Shown: positions 1 through 8,018, counted from the first letter of the stretch. The stretch is 17,962 bases of DNA from an uncultured Clostridia bacterium (GCA_937892655.1 CALBJC010000067.1:1-17962), one strand, 5' to 3'. Numbers and translations: made by a program. Notes: generated by a model not told the origin, from the sequence alone.

Positions 1-126
1 CCGTCAGACCCAAGTAATCCATCAGACCCAAGTGATCCGTCAGACCCAAGCGATCCATCAGATCCAAGTAATCCGTCTGATCCAAGCGATCCATCAGATC
101 CAAGTAATCCGTCTGATCCAAGCAAA
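1..126 (+). repeat. 18-bp tandem repeat coding for PSDPS[N/D/K]
   Basis: Seven in-frame copies of an 18-bp unit (CC[G/A] TC[A/T] GA[C/T] CCA AG[T/C] plus one variable codon) run from the first base. The variable codon gives N, D, D, N, D, N, K in order. Third-position differences between copies suggest the array is not brand new. The window begins inside the array, so the full copy number is unknown. Confidence 0.9.
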
Positions 127-414
127 CCGTCTGACCCTGATGATCCGATAATCATCACTCCATCAGACCCTGATAACCCTGACGAAATCATCATTACTCC
201 AGGTAAGCCTAACGACCCTGATTCAGTTGACCCAGAGGACCCTGATGATATAATCATAAGTCCTGATAAGCCAAATGACCCTGATTCAGATAAGCCTTCA
301 GGCGATGAACAAAACCCTGTAATGAGCGATTCAAACATTTCTGTAATGCTCTTTGTGATTATCGCAGCAGCAGTAGTGGCAATGGTAGCTGACAGAAAAA
401 GAAGAGAAAACTAA
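1..414 (+). CDS. Repeat-rich, membrane-anchored surface protein, C-terminal end (5' end outside window)
   Basis: The reading frame is open from base 1 and ends at TAA 412-414, leaving 137 residues of the C terminus. Residues 1-42 are seven tandem hexapeptides PSDPS[N/D/K]. They are followed by a looser Pro/Asp-rich stretch with three IIIT/IIIS-P blocks near residues 50, 63 and 84. Residues 113-130 form one hydrophobic segment followed by a basic tail (DRKRREN), which is the layout of a Gram-positive cell-wall sorting signal. At the place where LPxTG or NPxTG should stand, the sequence reads NPVMSD, so no canonical sortase motif is present. The Pro/Ser/Asp repeat is the usual kind of stalk that spans the cell wall. 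The function of the missing N-terminal part cannot be told. Anchoring by the membrane helix alone is the safest reading. Confidence 0.8.
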   Translation, partial: PSDPSNPSDPSDPSDPSDPSDPSNPSDPSDPSDPSNPSDPSKPSDPDDPIIITPSDPDNPDEIIITPGKPNDPDSVDPEDPDDIIISPDKPNDPDSDKPSGDEQNPVMSDSNISVMLFVIIAAAVVAMVADRKRREN

Positions 415-421
415 CAAAAAA

Positions 422-449
422 GAGCACCTGATGCAAAAATCAGGTGCTC
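422..449. terminator. Bidirectional rho-independent terminator
   Basis: A perfect 11-bp stem (GAGCACCTGAT 422-432 with ATCAGGTGCTC 439-449) closes a 6-nt loop. It is followed by a T-rich tract on the + strand (451-460) and preceded by an A run at 415-421, which gives a U tract on the - strand. It lies between the stop codons of two convergent genes (414 and 456) and can end both transcripts. Confidence 0.9.
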
Positions 450-455
450 ATATTT

Positions 456-1817
456 TTATTTGTACTGATTATAAAGCTCACAAAGCTCTTTGTCGCTTAT
501 AACTGTCTGTCTGCCATTTTCGTATTCTCTGTCAACCCATTCCTTGATTTTGAGTACAACCGCATCATTTTTTGAAACAGCGTTTTCCTTATCCAGACGA
601 TAATAGCTGTTAATCCAGCAGGCGATACCCGCAAGGCCTGATGTGTTTGAAACTGCAACAAGCGGTGGGCGGTTGAGTATCTTTTCGGTATCAAAGATGT
701 TGTAAATCTCAGGGTCCTTCAAAAGCCCGTCAGCGTGAATACCCGCTCTTGTGAGGTTGAAATTCTTACCGCAGAATGGTGTCATAGGCGGAAGATCATA
801 GCCTGTTTCGTTTACGATATAGTCAGCAATTTCGGTAATTACTGTTGTATCCATTCCGTTAAAGCTACCCTTTAATGAAGCGTATTCAAAAACCATAGCT
901 TCAAGCGGAACATTACCTGTTCTTTCACCGATACCAAGCAGCGAACAGTTTACAGCGCCCGCACCGTAAAGCCAAGCGGCTGTAGCGTTTGAAACGCCCT
1001 TGTAAAAGTCGTTGTGACCGTGCCATTCTATCATATCACTCTCAACGCCTGAGTAATGCTGAATACCGTAAATGATACCAGGAACGCTTCTGGGGAGTGC
1101 AACCCCGGGGAATGGAACACCATACCCCATAGTATCACAGGCTCTTATTTTTATTGGAACACCGCTTTTTCTTGAAAGCTCCATAAGCGCTGAACAGAAT
1201 GGTATTACAAAGCCGTAAAAATCTGCTCTTGTTATATCTTCAAGGTGGCATCTGGGCTTTAAGCCCGCCTCAATACAGTCAGAAACAATACCTAAATACT
1301 TGTCAAGCGCCTGCTTTCTTGTAAGCTTCATCTTGTTGAAAATATGGTAGTCAGAACAGCTTACCAAAACGCCCGTTTCCTTAACGCCGATGTTTTTAAC
1401 AAGCTCAAAATCCTGCTTTGAGGCTCTTATCCATGTTGTGATTTCAGGAAATTCAAAACCAAGCGACATACATTTTTCAAGCGCTTCTCTGTCCTTTTTT
1501 GAGTATACAAAAAATTCTGTCTGTCTGATAATACCGTTTTTGCCACCAAGGCGGTGAAGCATTTTGAAAATTTCAACCATCTGTTCTTTTGTATAAGGCG
1601 CTCTTGACTGCTGACCGTCACGGAAGGTTGTATCTGTGATATAGATGTTTTCAGGCATATTCATAGGCACTCTGCGGTAGTTGAACGCAATTTTTGGCAC
1701 CTCTGAGTATGGAAACATCTCTCTGAAAAGCTCAGGGGACTGAACATCCTGAAGCTGATAATCATAAGGGTCATGCTCTAAAAGGTTTGACTTTGAGCTG
1801 AGCTTTATCTCTGTCAT
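456..1817 (-). CDS. Candidate (Re)-citrate synthase, 2-isopropylmalate/homocitrate synthase superfamily
   Basis: 453 residues. It belongs to the DRE-TIM metallolyase superfamily, whose members condense acetyl-CoA with a 2-oxoacid in the cytosol. Visible motifs are TDTTFRDGQQ (residues 61-70, with the R66-D67 pair of the DRE signature), the metal-binding HGHND (266-270) and GERTGN (297-302). The long N-terminal extension (about 1-55) and motifs such as ITRADFYGF and TRAGIHADGLLK resemble, from memory, the clostridial (Re)-citrate synthase type described from Clostridium kluyveri rather than LeuA, which also has a C-terminal leucine-regulatory domain absent here. If correct, it makes citrate for glutamate synthesis in an anaerobe. 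ATG at 1817 is preceded by AAGGAGAA (1823-1830, 5-nt spacing) and a perfect promoter. It stands alone as a single-gene unit. Homocitrate or citramalate synthase activity is the main alternative. Confidence 0.75.
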   Translation of the reverse strand: MTEIKLSSKSNLLEHDPYDYQLQDVQSPELFREMFPYSEVPKIAFNYRRVPMNMPENIYITDTTFRDGQQSRAPYTKEQMVEIFKMLHRLGGKNGIIRQTEFFVYSKKDREALEKCMSLGFEFPEITTWIRASKQDFELVKNIGVKETGVLVSCSDYHIFNKMKLTRKQALDKYLGIVSDCIEAGLKPRCHLEDITRADFYGFVIPFCSALMELSRKSGVPIKIRACDTMGYGVPFPGVALPRSVPGIIYGIQHYSGVESDMIEWHGHNDFYKGVSNATAAWLYGAGAVNCSLLGIGERTGNVPLEAMVFEYASLKGSFNGMDTTVITEIADYIVNETGYDLPPMTPFCGKNFNLTRAGIHADGLLKDPEIYNIFDTEKILNRPPLVAVSNTSGLAGIACWINSYYRLDKENAVSKNDAVVLKIKEWVDREYENGRQTVISDKELCELYNQYK

Positions 1818-1859
1818 AAAAATTCTCCTTTATAGTTTTTATAAAAATATATTGTTTTT

Positions 1860-1888
1860 ATTATACGCATAAAGGAAAATAAAGTCAA
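1860..1888 (-). promoter_or_regulatory. Sigma-A promoter of the citrate synthase-like gene
   Basis: On the - strand, TTGACT (1883-1888) and TATAAT (1860-1865) are separated by exactly 17 bp, about 40 bp upstream of the start codon at 1817. This is close to full consensus. Confidence 0.85.
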
Positions 1889-1919
1889 CGGAAAATGCAA
1901 GAATGAAAAATAAATCTTG

Positions 1920-1935
1920 CAAAACTATAGTTTTG
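1920..1935. promoter_or_regulatory. Perfect 16-bp palindrome, possible operator
   Basis: CAAAACTATAGTTTTG is a perfect palindrome 31 bp upstream of the -35 box of the citrate synthase-like gene. Its half, TATAGTTTT (1926-1934), occurs again at 1831-1839, between the promoter and the ribosome binding site. The sites therefore flank the promoter as a repressor or activator pair could. No regulator gene is adjacent. A/T-rich chance palindromes are possible. Confidence 0.35.
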
Positions 1936-2003
1936 TGTAGCGGAAATATACCTTTATTGTGCATAGTGCAACACAAAAATGAAATTTGGATATTTTAAAA
2001 ATT

Positions 2004-2036
2004 TAAAAAGACCGATGCTTGCGCATCGGCCTTTTT
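2004..2036 (-). terminator. Rho-independent terminator after the GH31 gene
   Basis: A 7-bp GC-rich stem (CCGATGC 2012-2018 with GCATCGG 2023-2029) closes a TTGC loop. A/T arms extend it on both sides (2006-2010 and 2031-2036), so on the - strand the hairpin is followed directly by a U tract. It lies 4 bp past the GH31 stop codon at 2041. Confidence 0.85.
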
Positions 2037-2040
2037 GTAT

Positions 2041-4101
2041 TTAGAATATCTTTACCTGGGCATTTTCTCTTACAAAAAGCGGAATAATTTCAAGTGGGGC
2101 AGGGGTGGAAATTGTCTTGCCACCTTCTAAAACCTCATTTGTATAAACGTTTATCCACTTGCCCTTTGGCAGATAAACCTCACGTTCTCTTACTCCTGCT
2201 TCAGTTACTGGCGCTACGAGAATATCTGAGCCGAACATATACTGGTCATATAAATCCCAGCATTTTTTGTCCTCAGGGAATTCATAGAACATCGTTCTCA
2301 TAACAGGTGAACCGTCTGTATGCGCCTTTTCCATTAATGAGCGGATGTATGGACGCATATTTTCTCTTGCAAAAAGATACTTTGTCAAAATGTCATAAAC
2401 CTTGTCGCCAAAGCTCCATACCTCGTTATCCTGACCTGATGAAAACAGCTTTGTGCCGTTTCTGAATTCTTCATCAAGTGGCTTGAAAGGTGGGCGCTCA
2501 CCGTGCAGACGCATAACAGGGCAGAATGTACCCCACTCGAACCATCTGACGATCAGTTCTCTGAAGCCCTCATCATTGATATCGCCGCCCAAGAAGCCGC
2601 CGATGTCGGTTGTCCACCAAGGAATACCCGCAAGTCCCATCGAAAGACCTGCCTGAAGCTGTTCTCTGAGCGCTCTGAATGAAGAATGAACGTCGCCTGA
2701 CCATACAAGCGCACCATACTTCTGAGAGCCTGCCCACGCACAACGAACAAGATTTAGTATTTTATCCATACCCTCTTTTTTCATGCCGTCATAAAAGCCC
2801 TTTGCATACATCTTAGGGTAAAGGTTTGAGGTCTGCAGAGCAGGGCCTGCGAAATATCTGTAAACATCAAAATCATAAGGGCCGTATTCAGGCTCAGCTT
2901 CGTCAAGCCAGAAGATTTTGATACCCTTGTCAAAGTAGTTTTCCTTGCATCTGTCCCATACAAATTCCTGAGCATCAGGGTTTGTAGCGTCAAAGAAAAT
3001 AGTTTCGCCCATCCAGTTCATATGAATGTTACAGCCTCTGTCACTGCGAACAAGTAAGCCCCTCTGTGCCATTTCGCCAAAGTTTTCGCTTGATGAGTCG
3101 ATAGTCGGCCATACTGAAACCATAAGCTCAACGCCAAGGTCCTTGAGCTCTTTTACCATCGCCTCAGGGTCAGGCCAGTCAACAGGGTCAAACTTGAATT
3201 CGCCCTGCTTTGTCCAGTGGAAAAAGTCAGAAACGATAACGTCCATCGGTAACCCACGCTTTTTATGCTCTCTTACAACGTTTACAAGCTCCTCTTGTGT
3301 GCGGTATCTGAGCTTACATTGCCAGAAGCCCATGCCGTATTCAGGCATCATAGGCGCTCTGCCTGTAGCCTCTGTATACGCTCTTAAAATCTCCTCAGGC
3401 TTGTCTGAAACCGTGATAAAGTAGTCAGCCTTCTTTGTGGATTTTGCTGTCCATTCGGTTTTGTTGTTGCCAAAAATGGCATTACCGATAGCAGGGTTGT
3501 TCCACAAAAAGCCGTAGCCGAGGCTTGAAAGGTAAAACGGAACAGAAGCCTGAGAGTTTCTGTGAGCAAGCTCTAAAACAGAGCCCTTCTTGTCAAGGTG
3601 CGCCTCCTGATACTGACCCATACCAAAGATTTTTTCGTTGTCATTTGACTCAAATCTCATTGTGAGCTCATAGTCGGTAGTGCCTGGTATAGCCTTTAAT
3701 TCTCTGGCATCAATTCTGATAGGAACGCAGTAGCGGTCAATGCGGTTTCTGTTTCGCCAGTATTCTTGTAAAACCACCTCGCCACGCTCGTTTTCAAATG
3801 AAAGCCAGCCCTCGTGATTAAACCTTGCTGTAACCTTACCGTTTGTAATAGATGCTACAGTAAAGGTTTGGGAGTGGTCGTCTGATGAATTTTCAAACCA
3901 GGGCTCTGTGATTTTTACATCCTCGATTTTGATTACAGGGGTAGTTTTTGTAACTTCCTCTGTAAGCGCCCAGTCGTTTTGATCCATCTGCGCTTCCTGA
4001 GTAATTCTGACTCTGAGTGAATTTTCACCCCACGGGTCGATCCAGATTGTCTGGTTGCCGCTTGTTACAACAAGGCGGCCGTTTTTTTCTTGGTATCTCA
4101 T
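2041..4101 (-). CDS. Glycoside hydrolase family 31 (alpha-glucosidase or alpha-xylosidase type)
   Basis: 686 residues with no signal peptide, so it is expected to act in the cytosol on imported oligosaccharides, releasing terminal alpha-linked glucose or xylose. The N-terminal beta-sandwich spans roughly 1-240 and the (beta/alpha)8 barrel starts near 250 (PEYGMGFWQC). The GH31 nucleophile region is IFWLDEAEPE, with D400 as likely nucleophile. The acid/base region is WSGDVHSSF, with D470 as likely acid. IPWWTTDIGGF (493-503) is another family hallmark, and beta-rich C-terminal domains follow from about 600. ATG 4101 has a perfect AGGAGG (4110-4115) at 8-nt spacing. It starts 19 bp after the stop of the D,D-carboxypeptidase gene, so the two are co-transcribed. 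Substrate cannot be fixed from motifs; pairing with a GH3 upstream makes alpha-xylosidase in xyloglucan use attractive, by inference only. Confidence 0.88.
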   Translation of the reverse strand: MRYQEKNGRLVVTSGNQTIWIDPWGENSLRVRITQEAQMDQNDWALTEEVTKTTPVIKIEDVKITEPWFENSSDDHSQTFTVASITNGKVTARFNHEGWLSFENERGEVVLQEYWRNRNRIDRYCVPIRIDARELKAIPGTTDYELTMRFESNDNEKIFGMGQYQEAHLDKKGSVLELAHRNSQASVPFYLSSLGYGFLWNNPAIGNAIFGNNKTEWTAKSTKKADYFITVSDKPEEILRAYTEATGRAPMMPEYGMGFWQCKLRYRTQEELVNVVREHKKRGLPMDVIVSDFFHWTKQGEFKFDPVDWPDPEAMVKELKDLGVELMVSVWPTIDSSSENFGEMAQRGLLVRSDRGCNIHMNWMGETIFFDATNPDAQEFVWDRCKENYFDKGIKIFWLDEAEPEYGPYDFDVYRYFAGPALQTSNLYPKMYAKGFYDGMKKEGMDKILNLVRCAWAGSQKYGALVWSGDVHSSFRALREQLQAGLSMGLAGIPWWTTDIGGFLGGDINDEGFRELIVRWFEWGTFCPVMRLHGERPPFKPLDEEFRNGTKLFSSGQDNEVWSFGDKVYDILTKYLFARENMRPYIRSLMEKAHTDGSPVMRTMFYEFPEDKKCWDLYDQYMFGSDILVAPVTEAGVREREVYLPKGKWINVYTNEVLEGGKTISTPAPLEIIPLFVRENAQVKIF

Positions 4102-4120
4102 ATATAAATCCTCCTCTATT

Positions 4121-5134
4121 TTAAGAGTATAATCCCTGATTTATAAGTACTAAGCTATCCTCCCATCGATAGCTTGCCTCCTCACCGCCAAAAACTGCGG
4201 TGATAATATTCTTGTCAGCGCTTTTTGCAGTTGCAATAAGGCAGTAGCCCGCTTCATCGCAAAAGCCCGTTTTTAAGCCCGTGCATTCAGGCGAGTAAAC
4301 CTCGTTGTACTGGTTTATAAGAGCATTTGAGTTTTTCCACTGCGCTATCTGCCCTGAAACGTATGTAGTTGTAGCTTCTGGCTTTGAAGCCGGGGTTGTA
4401 ATAGCCTCATACTTTATAGCCTCGTTTGCTAAAATGAGCATATCGTAAACTGTTGTATAGTGATTTTCGTCAAAGTAACCGTCAGGGGTTACAAAGTTTG
4501 AGTTTTCCATACCTATCTCTTTTGCTACATCGTTCATAAGCGATACAAAATACTCAACAGCGGCTGTCGCTGTCATCTCATAATCCATAGCAACCAGCCT
4601 GCCCGTATTTGCGGCTAAGATGTATGCCGCATCATTACCTGAGGCTATCATCATACCGTCAATGAGCTGTGAAACTGTCAGCTGATTGCCCGTCTGAATA
4701 AATGCCTTTGATGAGTCAGGGCCTATGAGCTCAAGTTCTGAGCCCGCTGTGAAAACAGTTTCGCTGTCACAGTATTTTAGAGCTGTGATTGCGGTCAGAA
4801 GCTTTGTTGTTGAAGCAGGATAAATCTTTTCGTGAATGTTTTTTGCATACACTATCTCACCGCTGTCAACATCTAAAATTGCCGCATAAGGTGACTCTAT
4901 CTCGCATTCAACTGTCGGGTTTTCAGGAAGCTTTACAGTGGTAGTCAAAGGTTCTGTAACAGCTGGCGGGGTAGTAGTGGTTGTAGCCTCTGTCGGTGGC
5001 GTAGTTGTTGTAAGTGCAGGGGTAGTCTGTGAGTAATCTGAGCCGAGTGTTATCTCTGTTCGGCTGCCAATTGCATTGCAGCCTGTCATAAAAACGAACA
5101 AACCGCAAACTGCAGCTATAAGCAAGCGTTTCAT
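4121..5134 (-). CDS. Lipoprotein D-alanyl-D-alanine carboxypeptidase (peptidase S11, PBP5-like)
   Basis: 337 residues. It is a penicillin-binding peptidase that would trim the terminal D-Ala from peptidoglycan stem peptides outside the membrane. The N terminus is a lipoprotein signal ending in FMTGC, with C19 as the lipidation site. Residues 36-66 form a Thr/Pro-rich linker. The S11 triad of motifs is complete: S108-T-T-K111 (SxxK), S165-G-N167 (SxN) and K288-T-G290 (KTG). The protein stops soon after the catalytic domain, so the PBP5-like C-terminal beta domain and amphipathic anchor helix are missing and the lipid takes over anchoring. ATG 5134 follows AAAGGAG (5142-5148) and a good promoter at 5166-5194. 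It is the first gene of a pair with GH31, an unexpected partner for a cell-wall enzyme. Confidence 0.9.
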   Translation of the reverse strand: MKRLLIAAVCGLFVFMTGCNAIGSRTEITLGSDYSQTTPALTTTTPPTEATTTTTPPAVTEPLTTTVKLPENPTVECEIESPYAAILDVDSGEIVYAKNIHEKIYPASTTKLLTAITALKYCDSETVFTAGSELELIGPDSSKAFIQTGNQLTVSQLIDGMMIASGNDAAYILAANTGRLVAMDYEMTATAAVEYFVSLMNDVAKEIGMENSNFVTPDGYFDENHYTTVYDMLILANEAIKYEAITTPASKPEATTTYVSGQIAQWKNSNALINQYNEVYSPECTGLKTGFCDEAGYCLIATAKSADKNIITAVFGGEEASYRWEDSLVLINQGLYS

Positions 5135-5165
5135 TATATATCTCCTTTATACACAAGATACATAA

Positions 5166-5194
5166 ATTATAGCAGAGTTTGCGGTATTATTCAA
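5166..5194 (-). promoter_or_regulatory. Sigma-A promoter of the D,D-carboxypeptidase-GH31 unit
   Basis: On the - strand, TTGAAT (5189-5194) and TATAAT (5166-5171) are separated by 17 bp, about 32 bp upstream of the start at 5134. It lies in the 82-bp gap after GH3. No terminator is visible in that gap, so read-through from GH3 is also possible. Confidence 0.75.
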
Positions 5195-5216
5195 TATAAA
5201 ATATGAATATCAGTTT

Positions 5217-8018
5217 TTAAATAAACTTAAAATCCAAAAGTGCAGCGTCGCCCTCTAAAACGAGGTATACATCGTGTCTGCCGGAAACCTTCTTCATAGG
5301 CGCTGTAATGATTTCAAAATCGTCAATAGCCATTGAGTAATCAATAACTACCTCTGAAATTACAGGGCCATTCAGTGAGTCAAGGCAAACCTTGATCTTA
5401 CCACGCTTTGCGCAGTAAGCAGATGCTCTTACCTGAATGCTTGACGCCTTATCAAGCTTACAATCCTTAAACATAAGATAGCCGTTCCAGCCGTTCATAG
5501 TCATAAAATGCTTTTCTTCAAGCTTTGACCAGAGCATCTTAGTACCCTGAGTAAAGTCGTAGTTTATTGCCTTTGTAAGCTCTCTTAAATTTCTAGGCGG
5601 AATCTTTTCGCCCTTTATTAAAACATTTTCAGTAATTCTTATATCCTCGCTTGAAGCGCCTATCATAAATACATATTCGCCGCTTTCAAGGGCAAATTTT
5701 TCTCTTGTTACATCGTAGAATTCAAGCTCTGATTTTTCAACAGCAATTAAAACTTCCTTAGTTTCAAATGCCTTGATATTTACTCTCTTAAAGCCGCAGA
5801 GCTTCTTTATCGGGCGCTTGACTCTAGGGTTTGTGAGAGTGTAGTAAATCTGAACGACCTCATCGCCGTCAATGTCGCTTGTGTTTGTAACGTAGAGCTT
5901 TACATAAACGTTATCCTTATCCTGAGTGATTTCACAGTCCTTATAATCAAACTCAGAGTATGAAAGACCGTAGCCGAATGGGTAGCATACGTCACCCTTG
6001 AAATACTGATATGTCATATCGTTTGAGATAATGTCATAGTCAAAAATATCAGGTAAGTCAAGAACAGATTTATACCATGTCATCGGTGTTCTGCCCGCAG
6101 GGTTGTATTCACCGTAAAGAACAGCCACAACTGCGTTACCAAGCTCAGGACCTGCGTGAGAAGTATAAACTATAGCGTTTAAGTTTTCCTTTTCCCAGTT
6201 GATAGCGTAAGGGTAGCTTGAAATGATAAGCTCCAAGGTGTTCTTGTTGTTTTCAAACGCTGTCTTTACAAGAGCTGTCTGGTCACGAGGGAGAGTGATG
6301 TCGGGTCTGTCATAGCATTCTCTTGCAACCTGCAGAGGATGGTTACCAACGCATACTACAGCGTAGTCACACTGCTTTGAAAGCTCAGCTATTCTGTCAG
6401 TACCCTTTGAGAGAATTTCAATCTCAAAAAGCCTTGAATCGTCAGGTCTGCCTTTTTCTACAACTGTGAGCATTCCGTTATCGTCAACCGCTACATCCTT
6501 GTGCATTCTGTTTTCAATGAGCGTTTTGCCGTCATAATCTCTTATGTGCAGAGTTTCCCAGGTAAACCATGAGAAAACATCTTCTTCGCCAAGCTCAGCC
6601 TTACCCTGAAGTCTGATAAACTTGTTCTTAGCGCAGGAGAAGAGGTTTACAACATCAAAATCCCAGTCGTGATATTCAAAGGTTTCGTTCTTACCAACCT
6701 TAGATGCTGAAAATACAAGGTTGTCATTCTTGTCAACTGTAAGATACTTGCCCGTCTTTACAGACTTGATAGCGATTTTATCGTAGCCGTTATCAAAGAT
6801 TACATTCTTTTTGCCAAGCTTCTTTTCCAGAGCCTTCTTTACAGATACTAAATATGTAGAATAGCCAGTATACCAGTCACGCAGATTCTTGTCAGCCAGC
6901 GAGCCGATAAGCGCTACTGTCTTGCCTTTTTTGAGAGGTAAAAGACCTTCGTTTTTGAGGAGTGTAACGCCTTCCTTTGCAACCTGAAGGTTTACCTTTT
7001 TATATTCATCGCAGTTTACGATGTCAGTTGTAATATCATCGTAAATTGTACCGCCGTCAAATTCGCCAAGTCTGAATCTGCCGTCAAGCGAGTTGCCTAC
7101 GGCCTTGTCAATGTCGGCCTCTGTCATGTAACCGAGCTTCAGAGCCTCATAAGCACTCTTGTGAACAAGCTCTGCGTTATCTGTCATAGTGTCACAGCCG
7201 GCCTTCAAGGTAAGCGCTAAGCTCTGGGCGTGTGAACGGCAGTATTCATGAGAGCAGACTGTCTGTGAAAAGTCGCCGCCGTCAGATACAACAAAACCTA
7301 AGCCCCATTCATCTTTAATAATTGTATCAAGCTCAGGGTTTAGAATTGCAGGAACGCCTGAAAGCTCGTTGTATGCCGCCATCATTGAGTATGCGCCACC
7401 CTTTACAATAGAGGGCTTGAATGCGGCATAATAGTATTCGTGCTTTGTTCTAGGATCAAGGTTTGCGCTGCAGCTGCCACGGTTCTTTTCGTTGTTGTCG
7501 GCGCAGAAATGCTTGAGAGTAGGCAGGGTTTTCATAACCTTGTCGTTACCTCTTAAGCCCTTTGTATAGCCGATTGACATCTGACCTGTCAAAAATGGGT
7601 CTTCGCCATACGCTTCTTCTGTTCTGCCCCAGCGAGGGTCACGCTCCATATCAACGGTCGGTCCCCATACCATAAGACCGCCGCCACCGTTTTTATTGTA
7701 GTAAGCTCGAAATTCATTACCTGCTATCTCGCCCACCTTTTCCATAATCTCAGGGTCAAAGGTTGATGACATACCGATAGGCTGTGGGAAAACTGTAGAT
7801 GGCTTGTCACTATCGTGGGTAACGTAGCCTCTTGCACATTCTGTGCCGATATACCAGCTTTTGAGCCCCAGTCTTTCAACAGCATAGTGATGAGTTGAGA
7901 GCATTCTGATTTTTTCGTCAAGAGTAAGTCGTGATAAAAGGTCAGCTACTCTTTGCTCGTAAGTAAGAGTAGTATCCAAAAAAGGATATTTCGGTTTTTT
8001 GTTCTTCATATTCTCCAT
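5217..8018 (-). CDS. Glycoside hydrolase family 3 (beta-glucosidase/xylosidase type) with inserted beta-trefoil-like and C-terminal CBM6-like domains
   Basis: 933 residues with no signal peptide, hence a cytosolic exo-acting beta-glycosidase. The GH3 barrel covers about 14-320, with KHFCADN (169-175) and VVSDGGD (243-249), where D246 is the likely nucleophile. The (alpha/beta)6 sandwich starts near 340 and is interrupted at about 412-538 by a stretch opening IAIKSVKTGKYLTVDKND, which reads like a fascin/beta-trefoil fold. This is the place where other GH3 enzymes carry a PA14 domain. The sandwich resumes (DYAVVCVGNHP), followed by the fibronectin-III-like domain (about 690-795). A CBM6-like module (about 815-933) carries a typical ending, GRHDVYLVLEG...LDFKFI. 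ATG 8018 is chosen over the ATG of residue 4 because AAGGAG (8029-8034) sits 10 nt from it. Beta-glucosidase, beta-xylosidase and N-acetylglucosaminidase activity cannot be told apart here. Confidence 0.88.
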   Translation of the reverse strand: MENMKNKKPKYPFLDTTLTYEQRVADLLSRLTLDEKIRMLSTHHYAVERLGLKSWYIGTECARGYVTHDSDKPSTVFPQPIGMSSTFDPEIMEKVGEIAGNEFRAYYNKNGGGGLMVWGPTVDMERDPRWGRTEEAYGEDPFLTGQMSIGYTKGLRGNDKVMKTLPTLKHFCADNNEKNRGSCSANLDPRTKHEYYYAAFKPSIVKGGAYSMMAAYNELSGVPAILNPELDTIIKDEWGLGFVVSDGGDFSQTVCSHEYCRSHAQSLALTLKAGCDTMTDNAELVHKSAYEALKLGYMTEADIDKAVGNSLDGRFRLGEFDGGTIYDDITTDIVNCDEYKKVNLQVAKEGVTLLKNEGLLPLKKGKTVALIGSLADKNLRDWYTGYSTYLVSVKKALEKKLGKKNVIFDNGYDKIAIKSVKTGKYLTVDKNDNLVFSASKVGKNETFEYHDWDFDVVNLFSCAKNKFIRLQGKAELGEEDVFSWFTWETLHIRDYDGKTLIENRMHKDVAVDDNGMLTVVEKGRPDDSRLFEIEILSKGTDRIAELSKQCDYAVVCVGNHPLQVARECYDRPDITLPRDQTALVKTAFENNKNTLELIISSYPYAINWEKENLNAIVYTSHAGPELGNAVVAVLYGEYNPAGRTPMTWYKSVLDLPDIFDYDIISNDMTYQYFKGDVCYPFGYGLSYSEFDYKDCEITQDKDNVYVKLYVTNTSDIDGDEVVQIYYTLTNPRVKRPIKKLCGFKRVNIKAFETKEVLIAVEKSELEFYDVTREKFALESGEYVFMIGASSEDIRITENVLIKGEKIPPRNLRELTKAINYDFTQGTKMLWSKLEEKHFMTMNGWNGYLMFKDCKLDKASSIQVRASAYCAKRGKIKVCLDSLNGPVISEVVIDYSMAIDDFEIITAPMKKVSGRHDVYLVLEGDAALLDFKFI

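Noticed and set aside
1..126. Tandem repeat as a CRISPR array
   Set aside because: The repeats are directly adjacent 18-bp units in one open frame with no spacers; they code for PSDPSN-type hexapeptides.
456..1817. 2-isopropylmalate synthase (leuA) assignment
   Set aside because: The protein lacks the leucine-regulatory C-terminal domain, has a long N-terminal extension, and its motifs match the citrate synthase-like clostridial group better; no leu genes are nearby.
3026..3424. 132-codon open frame on the + strand inside GH31
   Set aside because: It is antisense to a well-supported GH31 catalytic region, has no ribosome binding site and reads as low-complexity Ser/Leu-rich sequence.
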